Positions 5,577-5,587 of a DNA stretch of 5,587 bases are shown piece by piece. Source of the DNA: Bacteroidota bacterium (GTDB taxonomy: Bacteria > Bacteroidota > Ignavibacteria > SZUA-365); NCBI GenBank assembly GCA_018224415.1, contig JAGTUZ010000302.1, forward strand, positions 1 through 5,587, in the 5' to 3' direction. Position numbers and translations under genes: made by a program. Every line of letters begins with the position of its first letter. Positions within the stretch are counted from its first letter, which is position 1. The notes below the pieces were generated by a model. That model saw only the letters and a program-made list of their open reading frames with translations, made no database searches and was not told the origin of the DNA.

Positions 5577-5587
5577 CCCCGAAGGGG
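5577..5587. other. short GC palindrome at the right edge
   Basis: CCCC-GAA-GGGG reads on the minus strand as CCCCTTCGGGG, which can fold as a short stem closed by a stable C(UUCG)G loop. The window ends here, so the stem may be longer. It lies four bases from the preceding stem-loop, and both may belong to one larger repeat or to the 3' end of a gene further right. Confidence 0.35.

Overview
The window is a GC-rich stretch carrying four complete genes, all on the minus strand. In transcription order they are a secreted 5'-nucleotidase (5449-3935), a small lipoprotein with a c-type heme motif (3938-3543), a TrmH/SpoU-family RNA methyltransferase (3539-2763), and a large outer-membrane protein with a thrombospondin type-3 repeat stalk and an OmpA peptidoglycan-binding domain (2588-150). 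A fifth minus-strand gene may begin at position 15 and run off the left edge, but only five codons are visible.

Organism: the secreted proteins have signal peptides ending in ...HAQ or ...RAQ, there is a CX4CH lipoprotein of a type common in that group, and the barrel-TSP3-OmpA architecture fits. These suggest a high-GC member of the Fibrobacterota-Chlorobiota-Bacteroidota (FCB) group, perhaps Ignavibacteria, Kapabacteria or a relative. This is inference from protein style; there is no rRNA or marker gene to confirm it.

Layout: positions 1-149 are intergenic and hold two adjacent arrays of 7-bp tandem repeats (AAATGAC-type at 30-71, CGTACAG-type at 75-130) and a GC hairpin just after the OmpA-family stop codon. 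The stretch 2589-2762 separates the methyltransferase from the OmpA-family gene; it holds a perfect 7-bp inverted repeat and a weak nested stem-loop. The first three genes are tightly packed (a 4-bp ATGA overlap, then a 3-bp gap) and probably form one transcript. The right end (5450-5587) is the leader of the nucleotidase gene; it holds a third 7-bp array (GGGGAAA) with G-quadruplex potential and two stem-loops.

Three of the four products act in the cell envelope (nucleotide scavenging, an electron-carrier-like lipoprotein, outer membrane to cell wall anchoring), while the methyltransferase acts on RNA in the cytoplasm. I see no evidence that they form one dedicated pathway, and no defence, mobile or CRISPR system. 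The least ordinary features are three unrelated arrays sharing an exact 7-bp period, all between genes, and an arginine-glycine-glutamate repeat linker in the OmpA-family protein that is still near-identical at DNA level.
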